Shown here piece after piece: positions 62,172-64,000 of a DNA stretch of 64,000 nucleotides (position 1 is the stretch's first letter; each line of letters begins with the position of its first letter). The notes beneath the pieces were generated by a model. The model was not told where the DNA came from and searched no databases. It saw only the letters and a list, made by a program, of their open reading frames with translations. The translations under genes and the position numbers were made by a program. Source of the stretch: Opisthorchis felineus (Eukaryota; Platyhelminthes; Trematoda; Opisthorchiida; Opisthorchiidae); NCBI GenBank assembly GCA_004794785.1, contig SJOL01006765.1:939983-1003982 (forward strand). The letters run 5' to 3'.

Positions 62172-62228
62172 CTATAAGAGTTTGACGGAAAAGAAGTTCC
62201 ACTCATTTCGTTTGGATGACAGAAGCAG
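62172..62228 (+). CDS. Probable exon 3 of the PDZ gene (57 nt)
   Basis: After the 187-nt gap from exon 2 there is a T-rich stretch ending TTGTATTCCATAG, then an open segment that, using the two carried-over bases CG, reads RYKSLTEKKFHSFRLDDRS and ends at CAG|GTGAAC. It is 57 nt long, so phase 2 is kept. The basic/polar sequence is plausible just after a PDZ domain. A second donor-like site, GTGAGT, lies 7 nt further on. I see no domain in it, and support comes only from splice signals, phase and the open frame. A transcript would be needed to confirm it. Confidence 0.5.
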
Positions 62229-64000
62229 GTGAACTGTGAGTATTTTATCCGTCGGATTTTGGAGTCAGATTTTTCTCTCAGTTCGTATTACTAAACGAAA
62301 TATTTCCACTAGTAAGCGAGCGAATGATGAAATGTAGTTTTCATAAAGCTTGATTCCGCTTAACTATTCCATGTTCTGAAACTTTCCGATTATCAAACGA
62401 TAAACCGTAGGGCAGTCACTCATTTCGGCCATAGCATTCTCAAGGTATGTCCATTAAATTTATCCAAACACTGTGTGGTTCTTTGAGCAGCTTGGGTTTT
62501 GAAAAAAGAAATAGCGAATTAGAGTGTTTGCCGTAATGTAGCAAGGATAGTCATTCGTGGATCGCTTTTATTTCTGCCAACGTACGTGTTTAAATGGGGT
62601 TTCTAAAATCGGTCCCAGACTGAATTGAAAACACGAGAAAAAAAACGGAGACACTGTGTTATTTCAATTACGCTTCAACGTTCCTTGGAACCAGCCAAGC
62701 AGACTACCGTGTTAACCGGCGTTTATCCTCACTGAGGTCTTCTCTATCAGGTTTGATTGATAAAACACTACTAAGGTGAAAACGGTAGCCCAAATCGAGT
62801 CCAGCACTATATTTTCAGTTTGCGAATGCTTGTTTAACTCGGAAAAGTAAACCAAGTTATTTACTTCTACCCTTTTATGTTTGTCGAAATGCTGTTTGGC
62901 GTCAGCACAACTTGGATGGGCATGAAGTTTCGTGATCCTCCATAAAATTTAACACACAGGGGACGGGTTGTTTTGACCTTTTCCGGGAGTAGAAGTTTAA
63001 AGACGATACAACATGTGTACCGGCTTGTTGAGAATTCCACAAAAACTGTGGAAGCTTGTGGGGATGTTTTTTGACAAACTATTCAGTGTTCACCTACTGA
63101 GTGTCTCCTGGTATTAATTTGTTACAACTCAAATGGACTAATTTCCAAGGGAAATTATGGCTGTTACCCCAAAGCGAACTTCTGGATTACTTACTTAGTT
63201 GGATATACTATGTTTACGGTACTTGTGGGTCTTGTTTGTTTATACCTCGCTTAATCAAACCCAACCTACTGAATCTTCATGTGCCTTTTACTGTATTTGG
63301 GTGCTAGATCACTGTGCCGGTCAAATCATTTGGGTCCAAGGTGTAACATTTTAACTCGGAGGGAAGCGTCTGAATCGTTTTAGCCTGTGGAATGCTTCTG
63401 AGCTCCGAAATCACCTAGCATGCAGCATCCATCATTCCGGGAGGCCCGCCTTTGTGTAACAAAGCCTAGCCTTCCTCACTTTCATCACTGATATCACATA
63501 CATCCAACGACGGAACTAATGAACAGACTGCTCTTTTTAGTTTATAAACCAACCTCAAATGCGTGCAAGAATTAGGAGTGAGAGCAAGACAGTTGTACGG
63601 GGTAATATTTCTTGTGAATTGAGTAAGGGATATCCTCTATAAACTTACTAAGATGGCCCACCGATTGTGGTTTATTGATTTGCAAACTCTCCCGAAGAGA
63701 GGCCATCACGAGGAGAGTCTTTTTGGTTCTTTATGGGCACTACAGCAGTTTACAAGTTCTTGGAAAATTGCACAAAGATATTTGCTAGGTACCTTAAATG
63801 ACTCAGTGATCTTCGACTGAGTTTGTCTTCTGATATGAATACACCGAAACTCATGCTGACTACCTTCTTGAAGAAAATTCGGTTGTCACAGGCTGCCTGA
63901 TTTGCTAGATGACCTGGAAAGCGTTGTTAATGTTATTTGTGATTTCTTGGTTATGGTCTCGTTTTTATACCAACCTTAGAGAAATCTGTTTCTATCCTAC
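62229..64000. other. Presumed further intron of the PDZ gene
   Basis: No LIM or ZM-type motif is visible, so the gene must continue to the right. One in-phase open segment, 62412-62445 (reading RAVTHFGHSILK before GTATGT), is a weak exon candidate with a poor acceptor. Confidence 0.5.

Noticed and set aside
1..64000. CRISPR arrays, prokaryotic operons, riboswitches or rRNA genes
   Set aside because: No regularly spaced direct repeats, no dense co-directional ORFs and no rRNA-like segments were seen; gene structure is eukaryotic.

Overview
This window looks like nuclear DNA of a flatworm, most likely a digenean trematode (fluke). The case rests on four things: a non-LTR endonuclease/reverse-transcriptase family of a type I associate with flukes, Penelope-like retroelement debris, hammerhead-ribozyme-bearing dispersed repeats, and a host gene split by an intron of about 16.8 kb. 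There are no operons, no Shine-Dalgarno sites and no dense coding. Almost every open frame is either a chance frame or retroelement wreckage. The species cannot be fixed from sequence reading alone.

Layout. 1-7.9 kb is a graveyard of minus-strand retroelements: a Ty3/gypsy-like pol end, a broken LINE, a second gypsy-like pol end with a TATA-containing LTR-like block, a second broken LINE, and a Penelope-like C-terminus followed by a hammerhead-like motif. It ends at the window's only N, which abuts a 133-bp perfect copy of sequence 2.2 kb upstream and a TA microsatellite. 8-15 kb is mostly featureless, with one ribozyme-like relic at 13.4 kb. 15.3-18.2 kb is a near-full-length but dead LINE on the minus strand. 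18-28 kb holds SINE-like pieces and short simple repeats. 28.7-41 kb carries a dispersed repeat family with hammerhead ribozyme cores, and a decayed Penelope-like reverse transcriptase at 36.3-36.9 kb that lies between two tandem pairs of that repeat.

The one host gene I can support begins at 44,090 on the plus strand. Exon 1 (311 codons) encodes a long acidic, disordered N-terminus, a PPPY motif and the first third of a PDZ domain. It stops at a consensus donor. The rest of the PDZ domain lies 16.8 kb away at 61,833-61,984 in matching phase, followed by a probable small exon at 62,172-62,228. The gene runs off the right edge. The PDZ resembles that of the PDLIM/ZASP (ALP/Enigma) group of actin-cytoskeleton adaptors.

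The most notable item is the hammerhead ribozyme at about 48.45 kb, inside the large intron but on the opposite strand. It has an uninterrupted catalytic core, a 6-bp stem I and a GUC cleavage site. Around it is a family of at least eight related copies in tandem or inverted pairs, with a neighbouring hairpin that appears to covary between copies. The co-location with a Penelope-like RT fits the known link between Penelope-like elements/retrozymes and hammerhead ribozymes.
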